5,204 nt of DNA from Acidobacteriota bacterium (lineage in GTDB: Bacteria > Acidobacteriota > Terriglobia > Bryobacterales > Bryobacteraceae). The notes beneath the pieces are model-generated. The model saw only the letters and a list, made by a program, of their open reading frames with translations, searched no databases and was not told where the DNA came from. The stretch lies in NCBI GenBank assembly GCA_026394095.1, contig JAPKYY010000999.1, forward strand, positions 1-5,204, in the 5' to 3' direction. A program made the position numbers and the translations under genes. Every line of letters starts with the position of its first letter. Position 1 is the first letter of the stretch. This document shows, piece by piece, positions 1 through 5,204 of this stretch.

Positions 1-722
1 CTGGTCTGATTGCTCCTGACGAAACCACCTTCTAATATCTCAAGGGCCGCACCTTCTCGCCCAAGGGCGAAGCCTGGGATGCCGCCGTCGCTTACTGGAA
101 GACTCTTCCCACCGACGAAGGCGCAACCTACGACCGCACAATCTCGATCGATGGCGCGAGCCTGGCTCCGATGATCACCTTCGGCACCAACCCCGGCATG
201 GGCATGGGCATCAACGATTCGATTCCCGATCCTGGCAACATTGCCGACGCCCTCGAGCGCGACAGCTTGAAGAAGGCTCTTGCCTACATGGCGCTCGACG
301 CTGGCAAGCCTCTCCTCGGCCATCCTATCGATGTAGTCTTCATCGGCTCTTGCACCAACTCCCGCATGAGCGATCTCCGCAGCGCCGCCTCGATCCTCAA
401 GGGTCGCAAGGTTGCCGACAACGTCCGTGTCATGGTTGTCCCTGGTTCGCAGCAGATCAAGCGTCAGGCCGAAGCAGAAGGCCTCCACGAGATCTTCCGT
501 GCCTCAGGCGCAGAATGGCGCGAAGCCGGCTGCAGCATGTGCATCGCCATGAATGGCGATCAGCTCAGCCCCGGCCAGTACAGCGTCTCCACTTCGAACC
601 GCAACTTCGAAGGCCGTCAGGGCAAGGGTGGTCGCACCTTCCTCGCCAGCCCCCTCACCGCCGCCGCCAGCGCCGTTACTGGCAAAGTCACCGATGTCCG
701 CACCCTGTTGGGAGGCAACTAA
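1..722 (+). pseudogene. leuC: 3-isopropylmalate dehydratase large subunit, C-terminal part, interrupted by a nonsense codon
   Basis: LeuC and LeuD form isopropylmalate isomerase, the cytoplasmic enzyme that converts 2-isopropylmalate to 3-isopropylmalate in leucine biosynthesis. The 5' end lies outside the window; the reading frame starts at base 3. About 239 codons are present, roughly the C-terminal half of a normal ~466-residue LeuC. All three [4Fe-4S] cluster cysteines are visible: GSCTNS (Cys codon 351-353) and GCSMC (Cys codons 531-533 and 540-542), followed by the conserved [17 protein letters not shown] segment. The oddity is an in-frame TAA at 33-35, between GLIAPDETTF and [11 protein letters not shown]. 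Other LeuC proteins usually have Glu or another residue there, so a single G-to-T change (GAA to TAA) would explain it. The frame is open on both sides, so this is a substitution and not a frameshift. Translation would end before any cluster ligand. The natural TAA stop is at 720-722. Family identity is very sure; whether the stop is biological or a sequence error is not. Confidence 0.93.
710..715 (+). promoter_or_regulatory. Ribosome binding site for leuD
   Basis: GGGAGG lies 9 bases before the leuD ATG at 725, inside the last codons of leuC. It fixes the leuD start and shows that leuC and leuD form a coupled pair with only two bases between stop and start. Confidence 0.75.
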
Positions 723-724
723 CC

Positions 725-1263
725 ATGGAAAAATTCCTACCCTTTGAAAGCCGCATGGTTGTCATGCCCGTCGACAACATCGATACCGATCAGGTCATCC
801 CCGCACGCTTCCTCAAGAAGACCGATATGGAAGGTTGGGGCGACCTGCTCTTCAACGACTGGCGCTATGAATCCGATGGCACACCCAAGCCATCGGTTGC
901 GGCAGCTCGCGCGAACATGCTCCCTGGGCTCTCACCCAGTACGGCTTCCGCGCCATCCTGAGCACTTCCTTCGCTGACATCTTCAAGAGCAACGCGCTCA
1001 AGAACAGTCTGCTCCCCATCGTCGTGAGCCCCGAGATCCACAAGAAGCTATTCTCGATGCCAGACTCAAGCGTCCACGTCGATCTCGCCTCACAAACGAT
1101 CACTCTTGCCGACGGCACCAAGGCAGAATTCCACGTCGATGGCTTCTCGAAGCAGTGTCTGCTCGAAGGCGTCGACGAACTTGGATTCATCCTCAAGAAC
1201 AACGATGCGATCGCCGCCTACGAGGCCAAGCGCTTCTCTACGTTGAATACTCTTGAGGGATAA
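725..1263 (+). pseudogene. leuD: 3-isopropylmalate dehydratase small subunit, internal deletion with frameshift
   Basis: This is the small subunit partner of LeuC, beginning two bases after its stop. The first 56 codons (725-892) read as a good LeuD N-terminus with MPVDNIDTDQVIPARF and the LFNDWRY motif. The frame then changes. The rest of the protein, starting at [13 protein letters not shown] (from 895) and running through [19 protein letters not shown] and DAIAAYEAK to a TAA at 1261-1263, is in the +1 frame relative to 725 as base 1 of frame 2. Compared with a typical LeuD (E. coli, ~201 residues), about 20-21 residues between the proline after LFNDWRY and GCGSS are missing, which fits a deletion of about 61 bp near 890-895. 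In the original frame translation ends at TGA 959-961 after 78 codons. Rejoined, 56 + ~21 + 122 residues gives about 199, the normal family length. The remaining sequence is well conserved, so the lesion is recent or an assembly error. Confidence 0.93.
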
Positions 1264-1519
1264 CAATCCAGCAGATGATGTAGGCCAGAATCCCGGTACC
1301 AGCCAGGATCACGGTCGCTAGCCACACAAGGCGTACAAGTGTGACATCGATGCCGAAGTACCGGGCAAAGCCCTGGCAAACTCCGGCAATCCACTTGTCG
1401 CCTTGGGGGCGCACCAGTTTCTTTTCAGTCTTGGGAATTGCTCCAGCAACGGAGGTCCCACAACGCGGGCAAAAGCTCGCGTTTTCATCTATTGCACCAC
1501 CGCATTTTGTGCAGAACAT
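1238..1519 (-). CDS. Small zinc-ribbon PspC-domain membrane protein
   Basis: This is a 93-residue protein with two parts. The N-terminus is a zinc ribbon: CTKC at residues 3-6 and CPRC at 17-20 would bind one zinc ion. Residues ~34-88 form a PspC domain, with the characteristic [21 protein letters not shown] stretch split here as [11 protein letters not shown] (46-56) and DVTLVRLVW (58-66), then a hydrophobic segment (about 62-88) ending IVIPQE. PspC domains are found in phage-shock and envelope-stress membrane proteins; in this small stand-alone form the exact role is unknown. The ATG at 1519 is the first Met codon after the stop of the upstream gene (21 bases between them), but no clear Shine-Dalgarno precedes it, so it probably relies on coupling with the Wzt-like gene. 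Its last 26 bases overlap the leuD 3' end on the other strand. Family assignment is strong; function is inferred only. Confidence 0.9.
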   Translation of the reverse strand: MFCTKCGGAIDENASFCPRCGTSVAGAIPKTEKKLVRPQGDKWIAGVCQGFARYFGIDVTLVRLVWLATVILAGTGILAYIICWIVIPQEYST

Positions 1520-1540
1520 ACTACGGATACGCTATCGCGT

Positions 1541-2323
1541 CTAAGAAAGTTCCGCTCTTGCCTTCAGGTTCGCTACACCCGCCGTGTAGCGGCTGTCAGA
1601 GACGGCAAAGCTGATAGCGTCTTCCATCCATTCATGCCATACCCCGTCGGGGTCATGTGAGGCAGCCGTAATTGTATAGCTCTGCGGGCACAGTTGACAC
1701 TCAAATCGAAACGTCACTGTCCGCGTCTGGCCAGCTTCAACCGGCCCCAGCTTCAACTTCTCAAGCTCGGTATTGGTGCCATACACTTCAAAGCCAATCC
1801 GGGTGCGGATCATAATCCCGATCACCGGGTCTGCCACTGCAGCCGCGTACTTCGCTACCACGCGAATCGCCGCCTGCTCCCCGCTGGCAATCAGTGCCGT
1901 TGGCTTGTCGCCTGCATCGAGCACTTCAATCGACACAATCTCGGCCCGCCCGTCGCCCCGCCGTAAACTCGGGGCCATCTCCGGGACCAAGGCATAAACA
2001 CTCTTGAGGTAAGCCTCTATGACTTCTTTCGCATCGCCACGCTTTACCATCTGGCCTCCGTCGAGCCACCAGATTTCGTCCGCTAGGCTCCTCAGCATCT
2101 CGGGCTCGCTAGCACCGGCAATCACCACGCCGCCACTGCGTCGCACTTTCTCTGCCTCAGCCAGCCAGCGTAACCGCTCTGGCAACTCCAGCGCACTCAG
2201 GTTCTGGCAAGCAAGTGTTGCCGCCGCCAAAACATCTACAATTCCTGATTCTCCGTGGCCAACCACCCCGATCCAACTCCCGGCCGGGGCACTGACGCTA
2301 AACTTGTCAAAGCGAATGGACAT
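1541..2323 (-). CDS. Wzt-like protein: vestigial ABC ATPase domain plus C-terminal polysaccharide-binding (Wzt_C) domain
   Basis: A 260-residue protein if started at the ATG at 2323. Residues ~1-110 follow the outline of an ABC ATPase but are shrunken and missing catalytic parts. GVVGHGESG (19-27) sits where Walker A should be but has no GKS/T lysine. Only about 40 residues separate it from VVIAGASEPEMLRSLADEIWWLDGG-like sequence (66-90), which matches the region after the switch histidine (normally SH, here AG). No LSGGQ-type signature or Walker B is present. VIEAYL (101-106) matches the usual end of Wzt ATPase domains. Residues ~123-243 are a well-formed Wzt_C beta-sandwich, with VYGTNT (equivalent 180-185), the FEC.LCPQSYTITAASHDPDG segment and a final ISFAV strand. 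In O-antigen exporters this domain binds the non-reducing end of the glycan. ATG codons at 2335 and GTG/ATG at 2386/2383 are possible earlier starts; 2323 was chosen because the protein aligns from MSIRFDKF. A transport role is unlikely; glycan binding is the best guess. Confidence 0.85.
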   Translation of the reverse strand: MSIRFDKFSVSAPAGSWIGVVGHGESGIVDVLAAATLACQNLSALELPERLRWLAEAEKVRRSGGVVIAGASEPEMLRSLADEIWWLDGGQMVKRGDAKEVIEAYLKSVYALVPEMAPSLRRGDGRAEIVSIEVLDAGDKPTALIASGEQAAIRVVAKYAAAVADPVIGIMIRTRIGFEVYGTNTELEKLKLGPVEAGQTRTVTFRFECQLCPQSYTITAASHDPDGVWHEWMEDAISFAVSDSRYTAGVANLKARAELS

Positions 2324-3626
2324 TCTATTAAGCATAGCGATGCTCGCCTTCGCGGCAAAAGAGATTACGCTCAAGCCCGGCATCACCGTGCTCGACGAAC
2401 CTATGGTCCTTCAAGAAAGCACCCAGCTTCTGGGGGCTCCGTCGGGCTCTACCCTCAAGGCTTCAGCCAATTTCAAAGGCCCCGCCCTCATCGTTGCCCG
2501 CGGCCTAAAAGAGCTCACCATCCAGCGGCTCAAGCTCGACGGAAACCGCCAGCAGTTGGAGCGCAGCTTCCCCATCGCACCCTACGACAAAGCCTTCTCA
2601 GACTTCTACCCCCTCAACGGCATCCTCATCGACAACTGCCAGGGCGTGATCCTGCGAGACATCGAGATCCGCAATGTGGTGAACTTCCCCATCCTCGTCT
2701 CAAGGTCGAATCAGGTTCGCATCCAGACGGCCCGCATTGAGTACTCAGGCTCACGGGACGACAAGGGCAAGAACAATACCACCGGCGGCATCCTGCTGGA
2801 AGAAGGCACTGCCGACTTTGAGATTCGCTTCGTCAAACTCCGCGGCATCCGAGGCAACGGCATCTGGACGCACTCCCGCTACGAGAGTCCACGCAATCGC
2901 GATGGCCTCATCCAGGAGAACGAAGTCAACGGTAGTGCCCGCGACGCGATCCAGGTCGGCCACGCCACCAACATCCGTGTCCTCAAGAACGCCATGTTCA
3001 ACATCGGCTTCCCTGTGGAACTGGTCGACATGGCCAACGGCGGCATCCCCGTCGGTATAGATACAGCAGGCAATGTCGACAAGAGCCTATATGCCGAAAA
3101 CCTGATCCAGGAAGTCAACGGCAAGTGCCTCGACCTCGACGGCTTCCATCACGGTGAGATCCTGTCGAACCGCTGCTACAACGCCAAGCCCGCCACCGCC
3201 TATCCTCAAGGCCACTTCGGCATTGTGCTCAACAACACCAATCCCGACATGAGAAGCGAAGGCATCCTCATCGAAGACAACGAAATCGAAGGCATGAAGT
3301 ATGGCGGCATCTTCCTGATCGGCAAAAACCACATCGTGCGCAAAAACCGCATGCGCTTCCTCAACACCTCAAGCTGTACCGAAAGCCACGGCAAGGGTGC
3401 TGAGTGCTACTTCGGCGACGAGCCAGATCTGCTGCGCAGTGGTATCTACTTTGGCAAAGGGGCTGAGCGCCCCGACCCGGCAAACAACATCACCGTCGAG
3501 AACAACCTCATCACCGGCTACAAAATGAAAGATCGCTGCATCGGCTATTCGCCTGCGATTCCCAAAACAAAATTGAAAGTCGACCAGAACATCTGCGTCG
3601 ACGCTGAAAGGAAGGCCAAAAAATGA
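2316..3626 (+). CDS. Exported right-handed parallel beta-helix repeat protein
   Basis: A 436-residue protein starting at ATG 2316. The N-terminus (MDILLSIAMLAFAAKEI) is a short hydrophobic segment resembling a signal peptide with possible cleavage at AFA-A or AA-K near residue 14, although it lacks the usual basic residues, so export is likely but not certain. The rest has the rhythm of a parallel beta-helix (pectate-lyase/NosD-like fold): repeated short turns of ~20-25 residues with G-I-x-hydrophobic and x-N-x-hydrophobic steps, e.g. NGILIDN (101-107), GGILLEEG (157-164), NGIWTHSR (181-188), EGILIEDNEIEG (315-326), GGIFLIGKN (330-338) and NNITVENNLITG (390-401). Seven cysteines are present. 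Such proteins often bind or cleave polysaccharides; no catalytic set can be assigned from sequence alone. It is the first gene of a coupled operon and overlaps the divergent Wzt-like gene by 8 bp. The open frame continues back to 2019, but that stretch is antisense to the Wzt-like gene and does not look like this family. Confidence 0.87.
   Translation: MDILLSIAMLAFAAKEITLKPGITVLDEPMVLQESTQLLGAPSGSTLKASANFKGPALIVARGLKELTIQRLKLDGNRQQLERSFPIAPYDKAFSDFYPLNGILIDNCQGVILRDIEIRNVVNFPILVSRSNQVRIQTARIEYSGSRDDKGKNNTTGGILLEEGTADFEIRFVKLRGIRGNGIWTHSRYESPRNRDGLIQENEVNGSARDAIQVGHATNIRVLKNAMFNIGFPVELVDMANGGIPVGIDTAGNVDKSLYAENLIQEVNGKCLDLDGFHHGEILSNRCYNAKPATAYPQGHFGIVLNNTNPDMRSEGILIEDNEIEGMKYGGIFLIGKNHIVRKNRMRFLNTSSCTESHGKGAECYFGDEPDLLRSGIYFGKGAERPDPANNITVENNLITGYKMKDRCIGYSPAIPKTKLKVDQNICVDAERKAKK
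2324..2336 (-). promoter_or_regulatory. Possible -10 element for the Wzt-like gene (weak)
   Basis: On the minus strand TATGCT (2336-2331) lies 7 bases before the ATG at 2323, with TTTGCC 17 bases further upstream. If used, transcription would begin at or next to the ATG, giving a leaderless message, which would fit the absence of a Shine-Dalgarno there. The match to consensus is poor (4 of 6 and about 3 of 6), so this is only a candidate. Confidence 0.2.
3606..3615 (+). promoter_or_regulatory. Ribosome binding site for the methyltransferase gene
   Basis: GAAAGGAAGG lies 7 bases before the ATG at 3623. It is within the last codons of the beta-helix gene and supports the 4-base ATGA stop/start overlap as a point of translational coupling. 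Confidence 0.8.
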
Positions 3627-4921
3627 GTGTCGAAGCCCAGATGCGCGAAGACTGGAATCGCCGCGCCAAAGAAGACGCCCACTACTATGTCGCCTTCGGC
3701 CGCCACGAGCAGGACGAAGAAGAATTCCTTTCTACCGCCAGCGACGTCCTGCGCGGCCTCGAACGTGAAATGAAGCGTGGCCTCCCCGGCAACAACCCGC
3801 GCGCCCGCCGTGCCCTTGAGATCGGCTGTGGCCCCGGCCGCCTGATGAAGCCGCTCTCCCGCATCTTCGGCGAGATCCACGGCGTCGATGTCTCCGACGA
3901 AATGATTGCCCTGGCCACCGAACGCTTGAAGCCAATCCCGCACGCTCACCCGCACGTTGGCAGCGGAGCAGACTTGCGCCTCTTCGCCGACGATAGTTTC
4001 GACTTCATCTACAGCTACGCCGTCTTCCAGCACATCCCCTCAAAGGAAGTAGTCTTCTCATACCTTGCTGACGCAGCCCGCGTCCTCAAGCCCGGTGGCC
4101 TCATGCGCTTCCAGGCCAACAACCTCGAAGCCGCCCGCACAGCAAAAGAGACCTGGCACGGCTGCTCCATCGAAGCCGAAGAGATCCGCGCCTATGCCGC
4201 AAGCTTCGGCCTTCGCCTCCTGGCTCTCGAAGCAGTCAAGACACAATACATGTGGGTCACGATTCGCAAGCCCGGCCCCGAAGCCATATCTTCAGGAACT
4301 CCCCGTATCCGCCGAATCACCAATAGCGAGTCCAGTGAACCAGTAGCTCCCAACCGGGGTCGCTACTCCGCAGTCTCGCTCTGGATCGAGAGCCTGCCCG
4401 TTACAGCAGACCTCCTCTCGCTCACTCTCACAGTCGGCGGGCAACCCGCGAGGCTAACCTACCTCAGCGCCCCTGAGATGGATGGCCTTGTGCAACTCAA
4501 CGCAGTTCTGCCCAAAGACCTTTCGACAGGTCTGCAACCAGTCGAACTGAAGCTCGGAGACCAGACTCTGGCTGAAAGTGTCTTCCGCATCATCCCCGCT
4601 CCTCCCGCCGTCCCTCGCCTCGTTGAGGCTGTCGATGGCCTCGACTATATGTCCGGCACTCGCATCGTCAGCGGCAGCGTCAAGCTCTTCGTCGAAGAAC
4701 TCTTCGAGCCAGAAACTCTAGTCGCCAGTGTCGACGGTGTCCCCGCCTACGACTACTCGATCCTCTGCACAGATCCAATGCCCCCGCGTCATGAGATCAA
4801 CTTTCGCTTGCCCGTCTCGCTGGGCTCAGGCCCCAAAGTGCTGCGCCTTGAAGCAGGCCGCCGCTTGATCGGCCTCGTCCCCATTGATATTGCCCCACTC
4901 GTCATCCCGGAGGTGAACTGA
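3623..4921 (+). CDS. SAM-dependent methyltransferase fused to C-terminal Ig-like (TIGR03437-like) domains
   Basis: A 432-residue protein with no signal peptide, so probably cytoplasmic. Residues ~60-205 are a class I methyltransferase: motif I ALEIGCGPGR (64-73) binds S-adenosylmethionine, GVDVSDEMI (87-95) supplies the acidic residue after the second strand (Asp89), then FADDSFDFIYSYAVFQHIP (121-139) and RVLKPGG (153-159). The N-terminal helix MREDWNRRAKEDA (7-19) is a common lead-in. After a linker (~218-245) the protein carries all-beta material. Residues ~250-324 (LTVGGQPARLTY, then a DGLVQLNAVLP step) resemble the Solibacter C-terminal domain TIGR03437; residues ~330-425 form another beta-rich unit (SGTRIVSGSVKLFVEE, then LPVSLGSGPKVLRLE). 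The substrate cannot be told from sequence. The start overlaps the beta-helix stop as ATGA, and its stop TGA overlaps the next ATG as TGATG. Methyltransferase call is very sure; identity of the fused domains is moderate, made by eye. Confidence 0.9.
   Translation: MSVEAQMREDWNRRAKEDAHYYVAFGRHEQDEEEFLSTASDVLRGLEREMKRGLPGNNPRARRALEIGCGPGRLMKPLSRIFGEIHGVDVSDEMIALATERLKPIPHAHPHVGSGADLRLFADDSFDFIYSYAVFQHIPSKEVVFSYLADAARVLKPGGLMRFQANNLEAARTAKETWHGCSIEAEEIRAYAASFGLRLLALEAVKTQYMWVTIRKPGPEAISSGTPRIRRITNSESSEPVAPNRGRYSAVSLWIESLPVTADLLSLTLTVGGQPARLTYLSAPEMDGLVQLNAVLPKDLSTGLQPVELKLGDQTLAESVFRIIPAPPAVPRLVEAVDGLDYMSGTRIVSGSVKLFVEELFEPETLVASVDGVPAYDYSILCTDPMPPRHEINFRLPVSLGSGPKVLRLEAGRRLIGLVPIDIAPLVIPEVN
4909..4915 (+). 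promoter_or_regulatory. Ribosome binding site for the ceramidase-like gene
   Basis: GGAGGTG lies 5 bases before the ATG at 4921, inside the last codons of the methyltransferase gene. It is the strongest Shine-Dalgarno in the window and fixes the start of the next gene. Confidence 0.85.
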
Positions 4922-5204
4922 TGTTGACACTAATCCTCGCAACCACGGTCATGGCCCAGTCCTGGCAAGCTGGTGCTGCCAAGGTGGACATCACTCCTGA
5001 GGGGCCCATCTGGATGGCCGGCTACGCCGCGCGCACCAAGCCGAGCGAAGGTGTCCTCACGCCTCTTCACGCTAAGGCCCTTGCAATCGACGATGGCCAT
5101 AAAGGCCGCATCGTTTTTGTCAGTGCTGACATCATCGGTTTCCCAAAAGGCGTTGCCGAAGAGATTGCCATCGCAGCGCTCAAAGAGTACAAGCTCGAGC
5201 GTTC
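4921..5204 (+). CDS. Neutral/alkaline ceramidase-like exported protein, N-terminal part
   Basis: Only the first 94 codons are in the window; the gene runs off the right end. Residues 1-12 (MLTLILATTVMA) are a very short hydrophobic signal peptide with an A-x-A-like cleavage site before Gln13. The mature start reads AGAAKVDITPEGPIWMAGYAARTKPSEG split across 17-44, the hallmark opening of the neutral/alkaline non-lysosomal ceramidase family (PF04734-type N-terminus), followed by LTPLHAKALAIDDG (46-59) and IVFVSADIIGFPK (64-76). True ceramidases hydrolyse the amide bond of ceramide outside the cytoplasm, using zinc. Many bacterial members, especially from Acidobacteria and Planctomycetes, have this N-terminus without a proven substrate, so ceramide as the target is inferred. 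The zinc ligands and catalytic serine would lie beyond the window. The ATG overlaps the methyltransferase stop by one base, so it is the third gene of the coupled operon. Confidence 0.88.
   Translation, partial: MLTLILATTVMAQSWQAGAAKVDITPEGPIWMAGYAARTKPSEGVLTPLHAKALAIDDGHKGRIVFVSADIIGFPKGVAEEIAIAALKEYKLER

Noticed and set aside
33..35. TAA as a recoded sense codon
   Set aside because: TAA is used as the ordinary stop at 720-722 and 1261-1263, and there is no structure or context pointing to recoding.
852..1202. Open frame of 116 codons on the minus strand
   Set aside because: It is antisense to leuD, whose conserved motifs are on the + strand; no recognisable protein features.
1024..1263. 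Separate small gene starting at GTG 1024
   Set aside because: It is simply the C-terminal third of LeuD in the shifted frame; the LeuD homology continues upstream to 895 without a start or ribosome site.
1260..1310. Terminator between leuD and the PspC gene
   Set aside because: No stem with a T-rich tail is visible on either strand; the GGTACC palindrome at about 1295 is too short to count.
2218..2242. TTGCCG and TACAAT as a promoter for the beta-helix operon
   Set aside because: The spacing is only 13 bases instead of 16-18, so it is not convincing.
2019..2315. 99-codon upstream extension of the beta-helix reading frame
   Set aside because: It is antisense to the Wzt-like gene, has a Ser/Ala/Pro-rich composition typical of a shadow frame, and sits before a better start with a signal-like segment.
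3545..4033. Open frame of 162 codons on the minus strand
   Set aside because: It is antisense to the end of the beta-helix gene and the methyltransferase core, where the + strand motifs are unmistakable; the Ala/Gly/Val-rich translation matches no family.

Overview
The window looks like chromosomal DNA from a GC-rich bacterium, most likely an acidobacterium of the Bryobacter/Solibacter kind. The evidence is the gene types: a ceramidase-like secreted protein, a secreted beta-helix protein, a Wzt-like glycan-binding protein, and a methyltransferase whose C-terminal part resembles the Ig-like domain repeated in Solibacter proteins. This assignment comes from recalled family resemblance, not a search. 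Coding density is close to complete. No gap between genes exceeds about 21 bases, and I see no RNA gene, mobile element, CRISPR array or convincing terminator.

Region 1 (1-1263, + strand) holds the 3' part of leuC followed by leuD, the two subunits of isopropylmalate isomerase in leucine biosynthesis. Both are broken as written. leuC has an in-frame TAA at 33-35 inside a conserved segment. leuD has lost about 60 bp near 890-895, which removes roughly 20 residues and shifts the frame. The sequence on both sides of each lesion is otherwise well conserved, so the damage is either recent or an assembly/sequencing artefact.

Region 2 (1238-2323, - strand) holds two genes read leftward. The first is a protein with a shrunken, apparently dead ABC ATPase remnant followed by an intact Wzt-type polysaccharide-binding domain. 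The second is a small zinc-ribbon PspC membrane protein, whose 3' end overlaps that of leuD by 26 bp.

Region 3 (2316-5204, + strand) is a tightly coupled three-gene operon: an exported right-handed beta-helix protein, an SAM-dependent methyltransferase fused to Ig-like domains, and the start of a neutral-ceramidase-like exported protein. The junctions are ATGA and TGATG, each with a good Shine-Dalgarno sequence. This operon diverges from region 2, and the two first genes overlap by 8 bp at their starts.

Together, regions 2 and 3 put a glycan-end-binding domain, a methyltransferase, a beta-helix protein of the carbohydrate-active type and a lipid amidase-like protein side by side. A role in modifying or sensing cell-envelope glycans or lipids is a reasonable inference but is not shown by the sequence. 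This arrangement, with the degenerate Wzt and the methyltransferase-Ig fusion, is the part most likely to be undescribed.
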